A DNA stretch of 64,000 nt from Amycolatopsis sp. 195334CR (lineage in GTDB: Bacteria; Actinomycetota; Actinomycetes; Mycobacteriales; Pseudonocardiaceae). How positions within the stretch are numbered: position 1 is the first letter of the stretch; each line of letters starts with the position of its first letter. The position numbers and the translations under genes are program-made. Where the stretch lies: NCBI RefSeq assembly GCF_017309385.1, contig NZ_JAFJMJ010000003.1, positions 310,001-374,000 of the forward strand. Reading direction: 5' to 3'. The notes beneath the pieces were generated by a model. The model was not told the DNA's origin. It ran no database searches and saw only the letters and a program-made list of their open reading frames with translations. Shown here piece by piece: positions 12,559-23,865 of this stretch.

Positions 12559-13011
12559 TTACAGCACCGCGCGCAACCGGTCGGCGATCGTGCCGATCCG
12601 GCCGAGCACGCCGTTGACGAAGCGCGGCGAGTCGTCCGTGGACAGCTCCTTAGCGATGCCGACGGCCTCGTCGATCGCCACCGGGTCCGGCACGTCGGCG
12701 GCCCACAGCAGCTCGTAGACCCCCACCCGCAGTACCGCCAGGTCGACCGGCGGCATCCGGTCCAGCGACCAGCCCTGCGCGTGCTCGGCGAGCAGCTCGT
12801 CGATCTGCTCGCGCCGCGTGGTGACCCCCTCGACCAGCGAGACCGTGTAGTCGCTGATCGGATCCACCTCGGTCGAACCCACGCGACCGGCGAGCAGCGT
12901 CACCGCGTCGGAGTCCCGCTGGGCAGCCTCGTACAACATCTCGACGGCGCGTTTGCGCGAAGCCCGGCGGCCGATGGGGCCACCGCGCTTGGGCGAACCG
13001 GCTGAACTCAA
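12559..13011 (-). CDS. nusB: Transcription antitermination factor NusB
   Basis: RNA-binding partner of NusE (S10) in rRNA antitermination. 150 residues, all-helical. The first conserved helix [15 protein letters not shown] (about 15-29) and the C-terminal core [15 protein letters not shown], then [19 protein letters not shown] and VNGVLGRI, are typical. The assigned TTG start at 13011 overlaps the efp stop (TTGA), which suggests coupling; no better start with a ribosome binding site was seen upstream of the conserved helix. Confidence 0.93.
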   Translation of the reverse strand: MSSAGSPKRGGPIGRRASRKRAVEMLYEAAQRDSDAVTLLAGRVGSTEVDPISDYTVSLVEGVTTRREQIDELLAEHAQGWSLDRMPPVDLAVLRVGVYELLWAADVPDPVAIDEAVGIAKELSTDDSPRFVNGVLGRIGTIADRLRAVL

Positions 13012-13571
13012 CTCGAAACCCGGCCGAGGTAGCGACCGTCGCGGGTGTCGACCTTGACCTTCTCACCCGTGGTCAGGAACAGCGGCACCTGGATCTCGGC
13101 GCCGGTCTCCAGCGTGGCCGGCTTGGTGCCGCCGGTGGAGCGGTCGCCCTGCAGGCCCGGGTCGGTGTGCTGGACCACCAGCTCGACCGAGGTGGGCAGC
13201 TCGACGTAGAGCGGGGTGTTCTCGTGGATGGCGACCTGGACCTCGGTGTTCTCCAGCAGGTAGTTCGCCCCGTCGCCGACGATCTCGCGCGCCACGTTGA
13301 TCTGGTCGTAGGTGTCGCCGTCCATGAAGACGAAGTCGCTGCCGTCGTTGTACAGGTACGTCATCGTGCGGCGGTCCACCGTCGCGGTGTCGACCTTGGT
13401 GCCGGCGTTGAACGTCTTGTCCACGACCTTGCCGCTCAGGACGTGCTTGAGCGTGGTGCGCACGAAGGCGCCGCCCTTGCCCGGCTTGACGTGCTGGAAG
13501 TTCACGACCGACCACAGCTGTCCGTCGAGGTTGAGGACCAAGCCGTTCTTCAGGTCGTTGGTGGTGGCCAC
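13008..13571 (-). CDS. efp: Translation elongation factor P
   Basis: Binds between the P and E sites of the ribosome and relieves stalling at polyproline. 187 residues, three beta-barrel domains. The loop [12 protein letters not shown] near residues 27-38 carries the conserved Lys32 that is modified in some bacteria; the C-terminal block [20 protein letters not shown] is diagnostic. No epmA/epmB homologue is present in the window. The GTG start has an AGGAG about 11 bases upstream. It lies between pepQ and nusB, a conserved actinobacterial order. Confidence 0.96.
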   Translation of the reverse strand: MATTNDLKNGLVLNLDGQLWSVVNFQHVKPGKGGAFVRTTLKHVLSGKVVDKTFNAGTKVDTATVDRRTMTYLYNDGSDFVFMDGDTYDQINVAREIVGDGANYLLENTEVQVAIHENTPLYVELPTSVELVVQHTDPGLQGDRSTGGTKPATLETGAEIQVPLFLTTGEKVKVDTRDGRYLGRVSS

Positions 13572-13612
13572 GGGTCTGGGATCTCCTGTGTCTGCTCGAA
13601 GCGGGCCGCGGT

Positions 13613-14710
13613 TTAGACGACCACGAGTTCCTTGGTGCTCAGGGTGAGGACCTCCCCCGTACCGTCACGGACGATCAGCGTGTCCTCGATGCGCACGCCA
13701 CCGCGGCCGGCGAGGTACACGCCAGGCTCGACGGTGACCGCCATACCGGCGGACAGTGTACCGACCCCCGTGGTGGCCAGGCTGGGTGCCTCGTGCACCT
13801 GGAGGCCGACGCCGTGGCCGAGACCGTGCGAGAAGTGCTCGCCGTGCCCGGCCTGTTCGATCACCTCGCGGGCGGCCTTGTCCACCGCGGAGACCTCGGC
13901 GCCGGGCAGCACCGCGGCCAGCCCGGCGGCCTGCGCGCGGTGGACCAGCTCGTACAGCTCGCGCTGCCAGCTCGCCGGTTCACCCAGCACGACCGTCCGG
14001 GTCATGTCGGAGTGGTAGCCGTCGATGATCGCGCCGAAGTCCAGCTTGACGAAGTCGCCCTTGGCCAGCTGCCGGTCGGTCGGCCGGTGGTGCGGGATGG
14101 CCGAGTTCGGCCCCGCGGCGACGATCGATTCGAAGGAGGCGCCCGCCGACCCGTGGTCGAGCATGCGGTTCTCCAGCGCGCGGGCCACCTCGCGCTCGGT
14201 GCGGCCGACGCTGAGGTCGCCGTGCTCGATCAGGCCGCTCAGCGCGCGGTCGGCCGCGGCGCAGGCCATGCGCAGCGCCTCGATCTCGGCCTGGTCCTTG
14301 ACCAGTCGCAGCCGCTCGACCAGGTTCGGCGAGCGGTGCAGCTCGATCCCCTCGGCGATCTTCTTGGTCGACTCGTACTGCTCCACGCTCACGTGCTGGC
14401 TCTCGAACCCGGTGCGGCCGTAGTCGCGCTGGTGCGACGCGGCGTGCCGGGCGAGCGCGGCGGCACTGGCGCGGTCGAGCACCCGCTGCAGGTCGGGGAC
14501 CTGGACCTCGGACTGGGTGGTGTACCGGCCGTCCGTGCAGAACAGCGTGCGGTCCTCGGACTCGGCGTGCACGAGCAGCGCCGCGTTCGACCCGGTGAAC
14601 CCGGTGAGGTAGCGGATGTTGAGCAGGTCGGTGACCAGGAGCGCGTCGAGCCCGGTCTCCCGGATCAGGGACCGGAGCGAGGCGCGGCGGGCGGCGTGGG
14701 TTTCAGGCAC
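13613..14710 (-). CDS. pepQ: M24-family aminopeptidase (Xaa-Pro peptidase / PepQ type)
   Basis: Metallopeptidase of the creatinase/prolidase fold, expected to remove residues next to proline. 365 residues: an N-terminal creatinase-type domain (about 1-135) and a C-terminal pita-bread catalytic domain. Metal ligands can be read as the Asp pair in [18 protein letters not shown], His in [15 protein letters not shown], Glu in VTVEPGVYL and Glu in RIEDTLIV. The GTG start lies only 27 bases from the start of the divergent membrane-protein gene, so its leader must be very short. A functional link with the adjacent efp (proline-rich proteins) is a common speculation. Confidence 0.92.
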   Translation of the reverse strand: MPETHAARRASLRSLIRETGLDALLVTDLLNIRYLTGFTGSNAALLVHAESEDRTLFCTDGRYTTQSEVQVPDLQRVLDRASAAALARHAASHQRDYGRTGFESQHVSVEQYESTKKIAEGIELHRSPNLVERLRLVKDQAEIEALRMACAAADRALSGLIEHGDLSVGRTEREVARALENRMLDHGSAGASFESIVAAGPNSAIPHHRPTDRQLAKGDFVKLDFGAIIDGYHSDMTRTVVLGEPASWQRELYELVHRAQAAGLAAVLPGAEVSAVDKAAREVIEQAGHGEHFSHGLGHGVGLQVHEAPSLATTGVGTLSAGMAVTVEPGVYLAGRGGVRIEDTLIVRDGTGEVLTLSTKELVVV

Positions 14711-14737
14711 CGGGTCAGTTTATGACACAGTGTTCGG

Positions 14738-15178
14738 ATGGCAGGCTGGGTTACGCGCGCACTGGTCCTCGCGGTGCTGCACGCGGTCGCGGCGGTGCTG
14801 CGGGCGAAGGCCGCGGTGTTCCGGCCGACCGATCTGGACACGCTGACCGTGGGCATCATCGCGCTGCTGGTCGGCGCCTCGGCGCTGTGGGCCGCGCTCG
14901 ACGCGTGGCGAGGCATGCCCGACCGTGGCCGCACCTGGTTCATCGCCGCGCTGGTCGCGGGCCCGGTGTCGGGTGTGCTCGACGTGGCGGGCCGCGCGAT
15001 GTTCGTCGACCGGACCGGCCTCGAGGCCCTCCCGGACGCGCTGACCGGCGGCGCCGCGTTCACCGCGTTGCTCATCCTCGTGCCCGCGTGGCTGGGCCTG
15101 TTCGCCGGCGAGCGGATCGGCCGTCGCGCTGGTGAGACCGCCGAGCCCGATCAGCCCAAGGCCAAGCCCGCCGGATAG
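14738..15178 (+). CDS. Small four-helix membrane protein (B-4DMT family-like)
   Basis: 146 residues with four predicted transmembrane segments (about 4-20, 33-55, 66-88 and 106-122) and a charged Pro/Lys C-terminus. Small integral membrane proteins of this kind occupy the same slot, between pepQ and the aroD/aroQ end, as M. tuberculosis Rv2536; some databases call them B-4DMT transporters. The substrate is unknown. It is divergent from pepQ with a 27-base gap, and its 3' end overlaps the end of the lipoprotein gene by 28 bases. Confidence 0.75.
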   Translation: MAGWVTRALVLAVLHAVAAVLRAKAAVFRPTDLDTLTVGIIALLVGASALWAALDAWRGMPDRGRTWFIAALVAGPVSGVLDVAGRAMFVDRTGLEALPDALTGGAAFTALLILVPAWLGLFAGERIGRRAGETAEPDQPKAKPAG

Positions 15179-16728
15179 GTGTTCCACCGCTCGTCGGTGA
15201 TCGGCGTGATGGGCGAGGCGTTCAACTCGGCCACGCCGGGCGGGCGGACCGCCCACAGCTTGCCGTCGTCGAGCAGCAGGCCGGTGCCGCCGGTCGGGGC
15301 CTGCACGGCGGCCACGCCGGTGGTCAGGTTCGCGGCCACCGGGACCCGGTCCAGCCCGGGAACGCGGCGGTCGAGCAGCCGGACGGCGAGCAGGTCGGCT
15401 ACCGTGCGGCGGTCAACCCGGACGACACTGCCGCCCGCGACCAGGTCCATCGTACGCACCGGCGAGGGCATCGCGAAACCGTCGAGCACGGTGAGCATGC
15501 GGTTCACGTCGCCGCAGCCGTCGATGCCGTGCAGGTCGATGCCGAAGTGCTTGAGGTGCGTGGGGGCGCCCGCCTCACCGATCATCGTCGCGCGCACCAC
15601 GTCCAGCGGCACCCGGCCGCAGGGGTCCTCCACCGAGATGGGGGCGTGCCCGTCGGGCTGGCGCAACAGGCCGGGGCCCTCCTTCCACGGTCCTGGGATC
15701 AGCACCGGCGGGTAGGGCCGCAGGCTGAAGTTCCGGTCGAGGAAGGTGATCGTGGTGCCGTCCTGCGTCTCGTGGGCGACACCGAAGGATTCGAGGGCCT
15801 CGATCCACATCAGGTCCGCGCTGAAGGCGTCGACCAGGGAACGCGTGCGCGGCACCTGCGTGCTCGGCGCGGGTTCGAAGCCGCGCTCCCCCAGCGCCTC
15901 CACGGCGGTGGTGAACGCCGGGTCCTTCGAACGCACGATGAACTGGCCCGCGCCGTTCCAGCCGGCCGCGCGGCCGGTCGTGTCGGTGAACATGAGGTAG
16001 AACCAGCCGTCGAGGAAGACCACGGCGGGCTGGCCGGCGCCGTAGGTGTTCTCGCGCGCTGTGTCGCGGGCGGGGTTGAGGATCGGGTTGCCGCCGTTGG
16101 CCCTGGTCCAGTTGAGCCCGTCGGGGCTGGTGGCCATGCCGATGGAGTTGCCGAGCGCGTGGTCGCCCGCGGCGCCGGTGTAGTAGAGGTAGTAGACCCC
16201 GTCGACCTTGACCACCGAGGGGTCGCACGTGTGCACCCCGTCGAACGCGCCGGGGTTGCCGGACAGCACGGACTGCGCGGGCCCGCCGCCCGTCCCGGTG
16301 AACGGCCCGGCGATGCCCGCCGATTCCGCGTGCAGGATGTCGTCGCCCGGCGGGCGCGCGGCGGGGTACTGGCTGCACCACCACATCCGGGTGCGGTCCC
16401 CGTCCTGCATGACGGCGGGACCGTAGTTGTAGGGCGCCCCGATGCCACCGGCCGCGACCACCCCCGCCGACTGCCGACCCGCGTCCACCGAGGGCGACGC
16501 ACCCGGCGGGATGACCGGCGGCGGCACGGGACTGCCGGGCGGCGGTGCCTCCCCGCCGACCACCGCTCCGGTACCGGCGCCCTCGGCCTGCGGCTGCGCC
16601 CGGCTCGGCGTGCACCCCGCGACCAGGGCGGCACCCAGCAGCCAGGTGAGCGTGCCTCGCACACGCGGGTACCTGCGGAACGTCAATCCTGCTCCCGAGC
16701 CGGTGGACACGATCGTGTCGACGGGCAC
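15151..16728 (-). CDS. Secreted lipoprotein with a family-43-like beta-propeller glycosidase fold
   Basis: 525 residues as drawn. A lipoprotein signal is visible (TWLLGAALVAGC, lipobox L-V-A-G-C), after which comes a Gly/Pro-rich linker. The body holds repeated propeller-like segments (GPAVMQDGDRTRMWWCS, DPSVVKVDGVYYLYYTGAA, QPAVVFLDGWFYLMFTDTTG) typical of five-bladed beta-propeller glycosidases and levanases. The signal peptide is better placed if translation starts at an in-frame GTG at 16662, so the first 22 residues may not be translated. Substrate unknown; an outer-surface carbohydrate enzyme is the likeliest role. Four cysteines in the mature part suggest disulphides. Confidence 0.7.
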   Translation of the reverse strand: MPVDTIVSTGSGAGLTFRRYPRVRGTLTWLLGAALVAGCTPSRAQPQAEGAGTGAVVGGEAPPPGSPVPPPVIPPGASPSVDAGRQSAGVVAAGGIGAPYNYGPAVMQDGDRTRMWWCSQYPAARPPGDDILHAESAGIAGPFTGTGGGPAQSVLSGNPGAFDGVHTCDPSVVKVDGVYYLYYTGAAGDHALGNSIGMATSPDGLNWTRANGGNPILNPARDTARENTYGAGQPAVVFLDGWFYLMFTDTTGRAAGWNGAGQFIVRSKDPAFTTAVEALGERGFEPAPSTQVPRTRSLVDAFSADLMWIEALESFGVAHETQDGTTITFLDRNFSLRPYPPVLIPGPWKEGPGLLRQPDGHAPISVEDPCGRVPLDVVRATMIGEAGAPTHLKHFGIDLHGIDGCGDVNRMLTVLDGFAMPSPVRTMDLVAGGSVVRVDRRTVADLLAVRLLDRRVPGLDRVPVAANLTTGVAAVQAPTGGTGLLLDDGKLWAVRPPGVAELNASPITPITDERWNTYPAGLALG

Positions 16729-16767
16729 GCGACACGGAAGTAACTACGACTCAGTGTACGGAGAGGT

Positions 16768-17682
16768 TCACCCGTTCGAGTGCGGACCTGGTGGAGTGGC
16801 GACGAGTTCCACTTCGAAGCCGTGAGCGTTTTCCAAGTACGCCGCGTAGTGCTGGTCACCACCCGCATGCGGATACCGGTCCGCGAACAGCGGTTTCCAG
16901 CCGTGCGCACCGGATTCCTCGAGCAACCGGTCGACCTGTCGGCGCGTGGAGACGTGCAACGCCAGGTGGTTCAGCCCCGGGTCACAGCGCCGGTGCTCCC
17001 GCGCGGTCAACGCGGGCGACTGCTCCACGACGAGGTAGGTCGCGCCGAGCTTCCAGCTCACGCCGTCCGGCCACCGTTGGAACTCGCGCCAGCCCAGTTC
17101 GCCCAGCAGCCAGCCGAAGCCGGCCTCCGCTTCGGCGAGGTCGGGCACCCAGAGTTCGATGTGGTGGACCTTGCCGTGCGTGCCCGGCAGCTTCACGTAG
17201 ACGTGGTGTTCGGCGCCGTAAGCGGTCCTGCTGCCGATGTCCAGGAAGCCGAGGCGTTGCGCCAGTTTGACACTGGACACATTGGACTCCCGGATCAGCG
17301 CCCAGACGGCGGGCACCCCGAGTTCGCCGAGCCCGTAGTCCAGCAACCGCGCGGCGGCCTCGGTCGCCAGCCCGCTGCCGCCGTGCCGCGGTTCGATGAA
17401 GTAGCCGATTTCGGTGACGTCCCCCGGCAGTTCCCACGACGGCCGCAGGTGCGCGAGGCCGATCACCTCGCCGTCCCGTTCGAGCACCCAGTGCCCGAGC
17501 TCCGGCGGTCCGGCGTAAGACAGCCGACGTTCGACCATTTCGCGGCACTGCACGGGGTCGGACAGGTCCGCCTCGAAGAACCGGCTCATCGCCGGGTCCG
17601 CGAAGATCCGCAGCACCGCGTCGGTGTCGTCGCGGTTCAACCCGCGCAACGTGAGCCGCTCGGTGGTCAGCATCGGAACCAT
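16768..17682 (-). CDS. GNAT N-acetyltransferase fused to a VOC (glyoxalase-like) domain
   Basis: 304 residues. Residues 1-168 form a RimJ/RimL-type acetyltransferase (TERLTLRGLNRDDTDAVLRI; acetyl-CoA region IGYFIEPRHGGSGLATEAAA; NVSSVKLAQRLGF). Residues about 170-298 form a vicinal-oxygen-chelate fold (HGKVHHIELWVPDLAEAEA; HLALHVSTRRQVDRLL; YAAYLENAHGFEVELVA). The substrate of either half is unknown. It stands 31 bases from aroQ on the same strand and could be cotranscribed with the aro genes, although there is no metabolic link visible. Confidence 0.82.
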   Translation of the reverse strand: MVPMLTTERLTLRGLNRDDTDAVLRIFADPAMSRFFEADLSDPVQCREMVERRLSYAGPPELGHWVLERDGEVIGLAHLRPSWELPGDVTEIGYFIEPRHGGSGLATEAAARLLDYGLGELGVPAVWALIRESNVSSVKLAQRLGFLDIGSRTAYGAEHHVYVKLPGTHGKVHHIELWVPDLAEAEAGFGWLLGELGWREFQRWPDGVSWKLGATYLVVEQSPALTAREHRRCDPGLNHLALHVSTRRQVDRLLEESGAHGWKPLFADRYPHAGGDQHYAAYLENAHGFEVELVATPPGPHSNG

Positions 17683-17713
17683 CGCATCCCCCCAGATGTC
17701 GTCCGCGGTGGAG

Positions 17714-19789
<2,076 letters not shown>

Positions 19790-19793
<4 letters not shown>

Positions 19794-20977
19794 CAGCGCT
19801 CCTCGAGCGCCCGCAGGTAGCCCTCCGCGTTCCGCTTGCTCTCCGCCAGCGAGTCGCCGCCGAACTTCTCCAGTGCGGCGTCGGCGAGCACCAGCGCCAC
19901 CACGGATTCCAGCACGACGCCCGCGCGCGGCACCGCGCACACGTCCGACCGCTGGTGAATGGCCACAGCGGGTTCACCGGTTGTGACGTCCACAGTGGAC
20001 AAAGCCTTCGGCACCGTGGAGATCGGCTTCATCGCGACGCGCACGCGGAGCGGCTCACCGTTGGTGATCCCGCCTTCAAGGCCACCGGCGCGGTTCGACC
20101 GGCGCGTCACGCCCACAGGACCGGAGCCACGGTCGATTTCGTCGTGTGCCTGGCTCCCCCACCGCTTGGCAGTCGTGAAGCCGTCACCGACCTCCACGCC
20201 CTTCATCGCCTGGACGCCCATCAACGCACCGGCCAGCCGCGCGTCGAGCCGGCGGTCCCAGTGCACGTGGGAGCCGAGGCCCGGCGGCAGCCCGTACGCG
20301 ATCACCTCGATCACACCACCGACCGTGTCACCGGCCTTCCGCACGGCGTCCACCTCGGCGACCATCGCCTCGGTGCCCTCCGCGCTGAACGCCCGCACCG
20401 GGCTCTCGTCGATCGCGGCCAGGTCACCCGGACCGGGCAGCGGCCCGTCCGGCGCCTCGGCGCCACCGATCGACACGACGTGGCTGACGATCTCGACGCC
20501 GAGCAACTGCCGCAGGTATGCCCGTGCGACCGTGCCGAGCGCCGTGCGCGAAGCGGTCTCCCGCGCGCTGGCCCGCTCCAGCACGGGACGCGCCTCGGGG
20601 AAGTCGTACTTCTGCATGCCGGGCAGGTCGGCGTGGCCGGGCCGCGGCCGGGTCAGCGGCTCGTTGCGGGCCAGGCCTTCGAGTTCGGCCGGGTCCACCG
20701 GGTCGGCCGACATAACCTTTTCCCACTTGGGCCACTCGGCGTTCTCGATCTGCACGGCGACCGGGCCGCCCTGCGTGAGCCCGTGCCGCACCCCGCCGAG
20801 AAACTCGATGCGGTCCTTCTCGAAACCCATCCTGGGGCTCCGGCCGAACCCGAGCCGCCGGCGAGCCAGCTGTTCGGTCACGTCGGCGGTGGTGACCTCG
20901 ACTCCGGCCACCATGCCCTCGAGCACGGCGGCCAAGGCGGGCCCGTGCGATTCACCTGCGGTCATCCAGCGCAACAC
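19790..20977 (-). CDS. aroC: Chorismate synthase
   Basis: Last step of the shikimate pathway, a reduced-FMN-dependent elimination. 395 residues. The signatures are the N-terminal [24 protein letters not shown], the [18 protein letters not shown] helix, and the C-terminal [17 protein letters not shown]. First gene of the aroC-K-B-Q operon. In M. tuberculosis aroE lies upstream with only the prepilin-peptidase gene and a few small genes between; here aroE is about 20 kb away. Confidence 0.97.
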
Positions 20978-21043
20978 GCCACGATCCTGTCACGTCCGCG
21001 GCATGTCCGGGCGCACACCCTCCACGCCGTGCCGGACCGGTGT

Positions 21044-21667
21044 TCACTGGCTGGGAAACAACGTGACCAGCGAGGTGGCGATCAGCAGCCCAGGACCGTG
21101 CGGAACACCATCTTCCCAGGTCGGCGAGCCGCGAATGCGCGCGAACACGCCTAAGACGGCGCTCACCACCGCGGCGATGACTACCACCGCGACCATCGCT
21201 GCCCAACCAGTCGCACCGAGAACCAGCCCGAGCGAGCCAGCCAGCTTGACGTCACCGGCGCCGAGTGCGTGCGGAATCACCCGATGGGTCACCGCGTGCA
21301 ACCCACCGAACACGAGTCCACCGAGCAGCGCTCCCCACAGCAACTCCGCTCCACCTTCGATCGCGGCGAAGGCGAGCGCGGCCGCGAAGATCGGGTAAGC
21401 GCGCAGGGTCAGGGCGTCCGGCAGCCGCCGCTCCCGCAGGTCGACGACGGTCAACGGAACAGCGAAGGCGACCACCGCCAGCGGCACGGGCAGCCACCAC
21501 CACGGCCCACCGAACCAGGCGACCAGAGACCACAGCAGGCCCACCGATACGACGGCGCCCCAGCCGGGCTGTCGCACCGGCGGAACAGTACGACGCAGCG
21601 CCCATCGACCGGCGAGCCCAGCGATGCAACCGGCGAGAGCGAGAAGAGGAAAGTGAATCCAAGGCAC
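21044..21667 (-). CDS. A24-family prepilin peptidase
   Basis: Integral membrane aspartic protease that would cleave type IV prepilin/Flp-type leader peptides. About 207 residues, with six or so transmembrane segments. Both catalytic aspartate motifs are visible: VVDLRERRLPD on the first cytoplasmic loop and GAGDVKLAGSLGL (the G-x-G-D motif). No pilin genes lie nearby. The GTG at 21667 is a tentative start, immediately before the first hydrophobic helix; the frame extends 24 codons further to a TTG. A peptidase gene of this family sits between aroE and aroC in related genomes. Confidence 0.85.
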   Translation of the reverse strand: MPWIHFPLLALAGCIAGLAGRWALRRTVPPVRQPGWGAVVSVGLLWSLVAWFGGPWWWLPVPLAVVAFAVPLTVVDLRERRLPDALTLRAYPIFAAALAFAAIEGGAELLWGALLGGLVFGGLHAVTHRVIPHALGAGDVKLAGSLGLVLGATGWAAMVAVVVIAAVVSAVLGVFARIRGSPTWEDGVPHGPGLLIATSLVTLFPSQ

Positions 21668-21766
21668 ACGGTCAGGTTCCGGCGAGTTCCGCCGGGCTGG
21701 CAAACGAGGACGGGTGCCTACGGAACAAGTCCACGGCAAACCGACGCAAACGGGCCGTGGGCGTGG

Positions 21767-22393
21767 TCAGGGCTCCCAGCGCAGCAGGGGTTTGCCCGCC
21801 GTCGTGCGGATCTCCAGCGCGGCGATATCGGCGCGGTGCCACGTCGTGGCGACCGAGATCTGCGCCGTGTCGTCGGGAATGGCCCGCCAGCTGGCGAGTT
21901 CGTCGACCTGGCCTTCGCGGTTGACCGCGACCAGCAGGTAGTCCCCGACCTTGCCGCCCTCGTAGCTGCACTTCATGTCGACCCGGGATCCGCCGGGCAC
22001 TTCCTTGACCTGTGCGACGGCTTCGACCGGGAACTCGCCGAGCGCGACCATCGCGGTGCCCGGTTCTTCCTGCGCGGTCAGCGGGAAGGCCACCACGACG
22101 ACCAGCGCGGCCGCCGCGGCGAGAGCACCGGCGGTCGTCCAGCGACGACGCAACCGGATCCGCCGCACGCGTCGCATCAGCGACGACCGCAGGCCGCGAG
22201 GTTCGTGCGCGACCGGGTCCAGCGCGTCGGCCGGCACCTGCGAGAGCAATCCTGGCAGCCCCGCCAGTTCACGCACGGCGCGGGCGCATTCGCGGCACAC
22301 CTCCAGGTGCGCTTCGAACGCGTAACGGTCCTCCGGGGTGAGCGCGCCGAGCACGTAGGCCGCGTCGTAGGACGCGAAGGGGTCATCAGTCAT
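21767..22393 (-). CDS. Zinc-binding anti-sigma factor (membrane-anchored)
   Basis: 208 residues. The N-terminal cytoplasmic domain has the zinc anti-sigma motif H-x3-C-x2-C (AHLEVCRECA, about residues 24-33). One transmembrane helix follows (TAGALAAAAALVVVVAFPLT, about 88-107), then an extracytoplasmic domain of about 100 residues. It is expected to sequester the ECF sigma factor encoded just upstream and to release it on redox or envelope stress, as RslA does for SigL in mycobacteria. Its ATG overlaps the sigma-factor stop by 4 bases, which supports the pairing. Confidence 0.88.
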   Translation of the reverse strand: MTDDPFASYDAAYVLGALTPEDRYAFEAHLEVCRECARAVRELAGLPGLLSQVPADALDPVAHEPRGLRSSLMRRVRRIRLRRRWTTAGALAAAAALVVVVAFPLTAQEEPGTAMVALGEFPVEAVAQVKEVPGGSRVDMKCSYEGGKVGDYLLVAVNREGQVDELASWRAIPDDTAQISVATTWHRADIAALEIRTTAGKPLLRWEP

Positions 22394-22902
22394 CGCACGA
22401 CCCCCTTCTCCTCCAGCGCCATCTTCAACGCCCTGAGCGCATAATGCGTCCTCGACTTCACGGTGCCTTCGGCGACCCCCAGCCGCCTGGCCGCGTCGGC
22501 GACCGAGTAGCCCTGGAAGAAGCAGAGCACGAGCACTTCGCGGTGCCGGTCGGACAACTGGCCGAGCGCCTCCGCCACCAGCCAGCCCTGCAACGCGCGT
22601 TCGGTGTCGTCGGGTACGGGCTGCTCCGGGGGTGCGTCGGTGGTGACTTCGGAACGGGTGGCCGCCGAGCGCCAGTCGTCGATCGCGATCCGGCGGGCCA
22701 CGGTGAACAACCAGGCACGCGCCGAGCCCTGGGACTGGTCGAGCACCCGCGGGTGCTTCCAGGCCCGCAACAGTGTTTCCTGCACGACGTCCTCTGCACG
22801 GGCGGTGTTGCCGCCGGTCAGGCTCAGTGCGTAGGACCAGAGCGCCGCCGCGTGGTCGGAGTGCAGCGCGCGCATCAGTTCGTCTTCCGGCGCGTCCTTC
22901 AC
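22390..22902 (-). CDS. ECF-family RNA polymerase sigma factor
   Basis: 170 residues with region 2 (LWSYALSLTGGNTARAEDVV then QETLLRAWKHPRVL, about 20-55, and ARAWLFTVARRIAIDDWR) and region 4 (LSDRHREVLVLCFFQGYSVADAA then RRLGVAEGTVKSRTHYALRAL, about 115-160). The composition and the zinc anti-sigma partner make it SigL/SigK-like; I cannot assign a precise ECF group by eye. The GTG start overlaps the membrane-protein stop by 4 bases, so the three genes form one coupled operon. The promoter region is the 120-base divergent gap 23277-23396. Confidence 0.92.
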   Translation of the reverse strand: MKDAPEDELMRALHSDHAAALWSYALSLTGGNTARAEDVVQETLLRAWKHPRVLDQSQGSARAWLFTVARRIAIDDWRSAATRSEVTTDAPPEQPVPDDTERALQGWLVAEALGQLSDRHREVLVLCFFQGYSVADAARRLGVAEGTVKSRTHYALRALKMALEEKGVVR

Positions 22903-23276
22903 ACCCGGGCGCCATCCCGGTCGCGCACCGCGATCGCCACGAGGCCGAACAGCAGGCAGGCGCCCTCGGCGATGGCCGCCCACACCTGCGACGAGCCCCA
23001 GTACAGCTCGTTCTTCATGCCGAACAGCCCGACGGTCACCGAGAGGAAGAACGCCGCCAGGGTCACCGCACCGAACCCGGCCGCGGCGAGCAGCGGCAGC
23101 CAGTGGTGCCAGAACAACACGGCGAGCGCCAGCACGACCCCGGCGACCACGTTGACCATGAACAGCGGGCCGATCACGTCGATATCGCGGTACCCCAGCT
23201 GCCAGAGGTCGAAGTGGATCCACGCGGAGCCCAGCAACCCCGCGACCACCACCAACCGTAACGCCCATGTGACCAT
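22899..23276 (-). CDS. Four-helix integral membrane protein in the sigma-factor operon
   Basis: 125 residues with four hydrophobic helices (about 5-22, 34-55, 60-80 and 92-115). I do not recognise the family. The ATG at 23276 (MVTWALRLVVVAG) is chosen over upstream positions because it begins directly before the first helix. It is the first gene of a three-gene unit with the ECF sigma and its anti-sigma factor, so it is either the signal-handling component or a target of the sigma factor. A Rieske protein gene diverges from it. Confidence 0.7.
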   Translation of the reverse strand: MVTWALRLVVVAGLLGSAWIHFDLWQLGYRDIDVIGPLFMVNVVAGVVLALAVLFWHHWLPLLAAAGFGAVTLAAFFLSVTVGLFGMKNELYWGSSQVWAAIAEGACLLFGLVAIAVRDRDGARV

Positions 23277-23296
23277 GGCCGACTCCCTGCGCGCGT

Positions 23297-23375
23297 GTGG
23301 AAGGACACTACTTCCACCACACGGGCGCGGCACCCCGTTGGTTCAGTCGGCGGACCGATTTTGAACCGAATCGGT
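23297..23375. promoter_or_regulatory. Two inverted repeats in the divergent sigma-operon/Rieske gap
   Basis: Two perfect inverted repeats lie in the 120-base gap: GTGGAAG-N7-CTTCCAC (23297-23317), close to the membrane-protein/sigma operon, and ACCGATT-N8-AATCGGT (23354-23375), 21 bases before the Rieske start. The spacings (14-16 bases centre to centre) suit dimeric regulators. No cognate regulator gene is adjacent apart from the sigma factor itself. Confidence 0.45.
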
Positions 23376-23396
23376 ACCTACGTCGTGTCACAGGGC

Positions 23397-23813
23397 ATGA
23401 CTGCCGAACAACACACCCGCCGCACCGTACTGGTCACCGGAGCCGCCGTCGCCGGCGTGGCCGCTGGAACAGCCGCGCTCTCGGCCTGCGGAACGGACGA
23501 TTCCCCGCCCGCCGCCGCGGGTGGCGGCTCGCTCGTGGCACTGGCCGACATCCCGGTCGGCGAAGCGAAAGCCGTCAAATCAGGTGACCAGGAAATCATC
23601 GTCGCGCGGCCGACCGACGCGACCGCGGTCGCGTTCAGCGCCGTGTGCACCCACCAGGGCTGCGCGGTCAAGGCCGAGGGCAAGGACCTCACCTGCCCGT
23701 GCCACGGCTCGGTGTTCGACGCCCTCACCGGCCAGGTTCGGCAGGGCCCTGCGGAGACCCCGCTCCCCGCGGTGGCGGTGAAGGTGGAGAACGGCCAGGT
23801 GCTCAGCGCCTGA
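23397..23813 (+). CDS. Exported Rieske (2Fe-2S) lipoprotein
   Basis: 138 residues. The N-terminus has a twin-arginine-like start (TRRTVLVTGAAVAGVAAG) ending in a lipobox-like cysteine (L-S-A-C, about residue 32), so the protein is probably Tat-exported folded with its cluster and lipid-anchored. The Rieske ligands are intact: CTHQGCAV and CPCHGSVFD (C-x-H ... C-x-x-H). Stand-alone Rieske proteins of this type are common in actinobacteria; the redox partner is unknown. The ATG at 23397 is chosen because it gives the signal peptide; upstream in-frame sequence is poor. Confidence 0.88.
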   Translation: MTAEQHTRRTVLVTGAAVAGVAAGTAALSACGTDDSPPAAAGGGSLVALADIPVGEAKAVKSGDQEIIVARPTDATAVAFSAVCTHQGCAVKAEGKDLTCPCHGSVFDALTGQVRQGPAETPLPAVAVKVENGQVLSA

Positions 23814-23819
23814 GCCGAG

Positions 23820-23855
23820 CGGCCCCGGGAGTCCTGAGCCCAGCTCCCGGGGCCG
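23820..23855. terminator. Bidirectional terminator between the Rieske gene and crr
   Basis: A perfect 12-bp inverted repeat, CGGCCCCGGGAG and CTCCCGGGGCCG, around a 12-base loop, placed between two convergent genes. There is no T-run on either side, so it would be of the actinobacterial stem-only type. Confidence 0.7.
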
Positions 23856-23865
23856 TCCCGACCGT

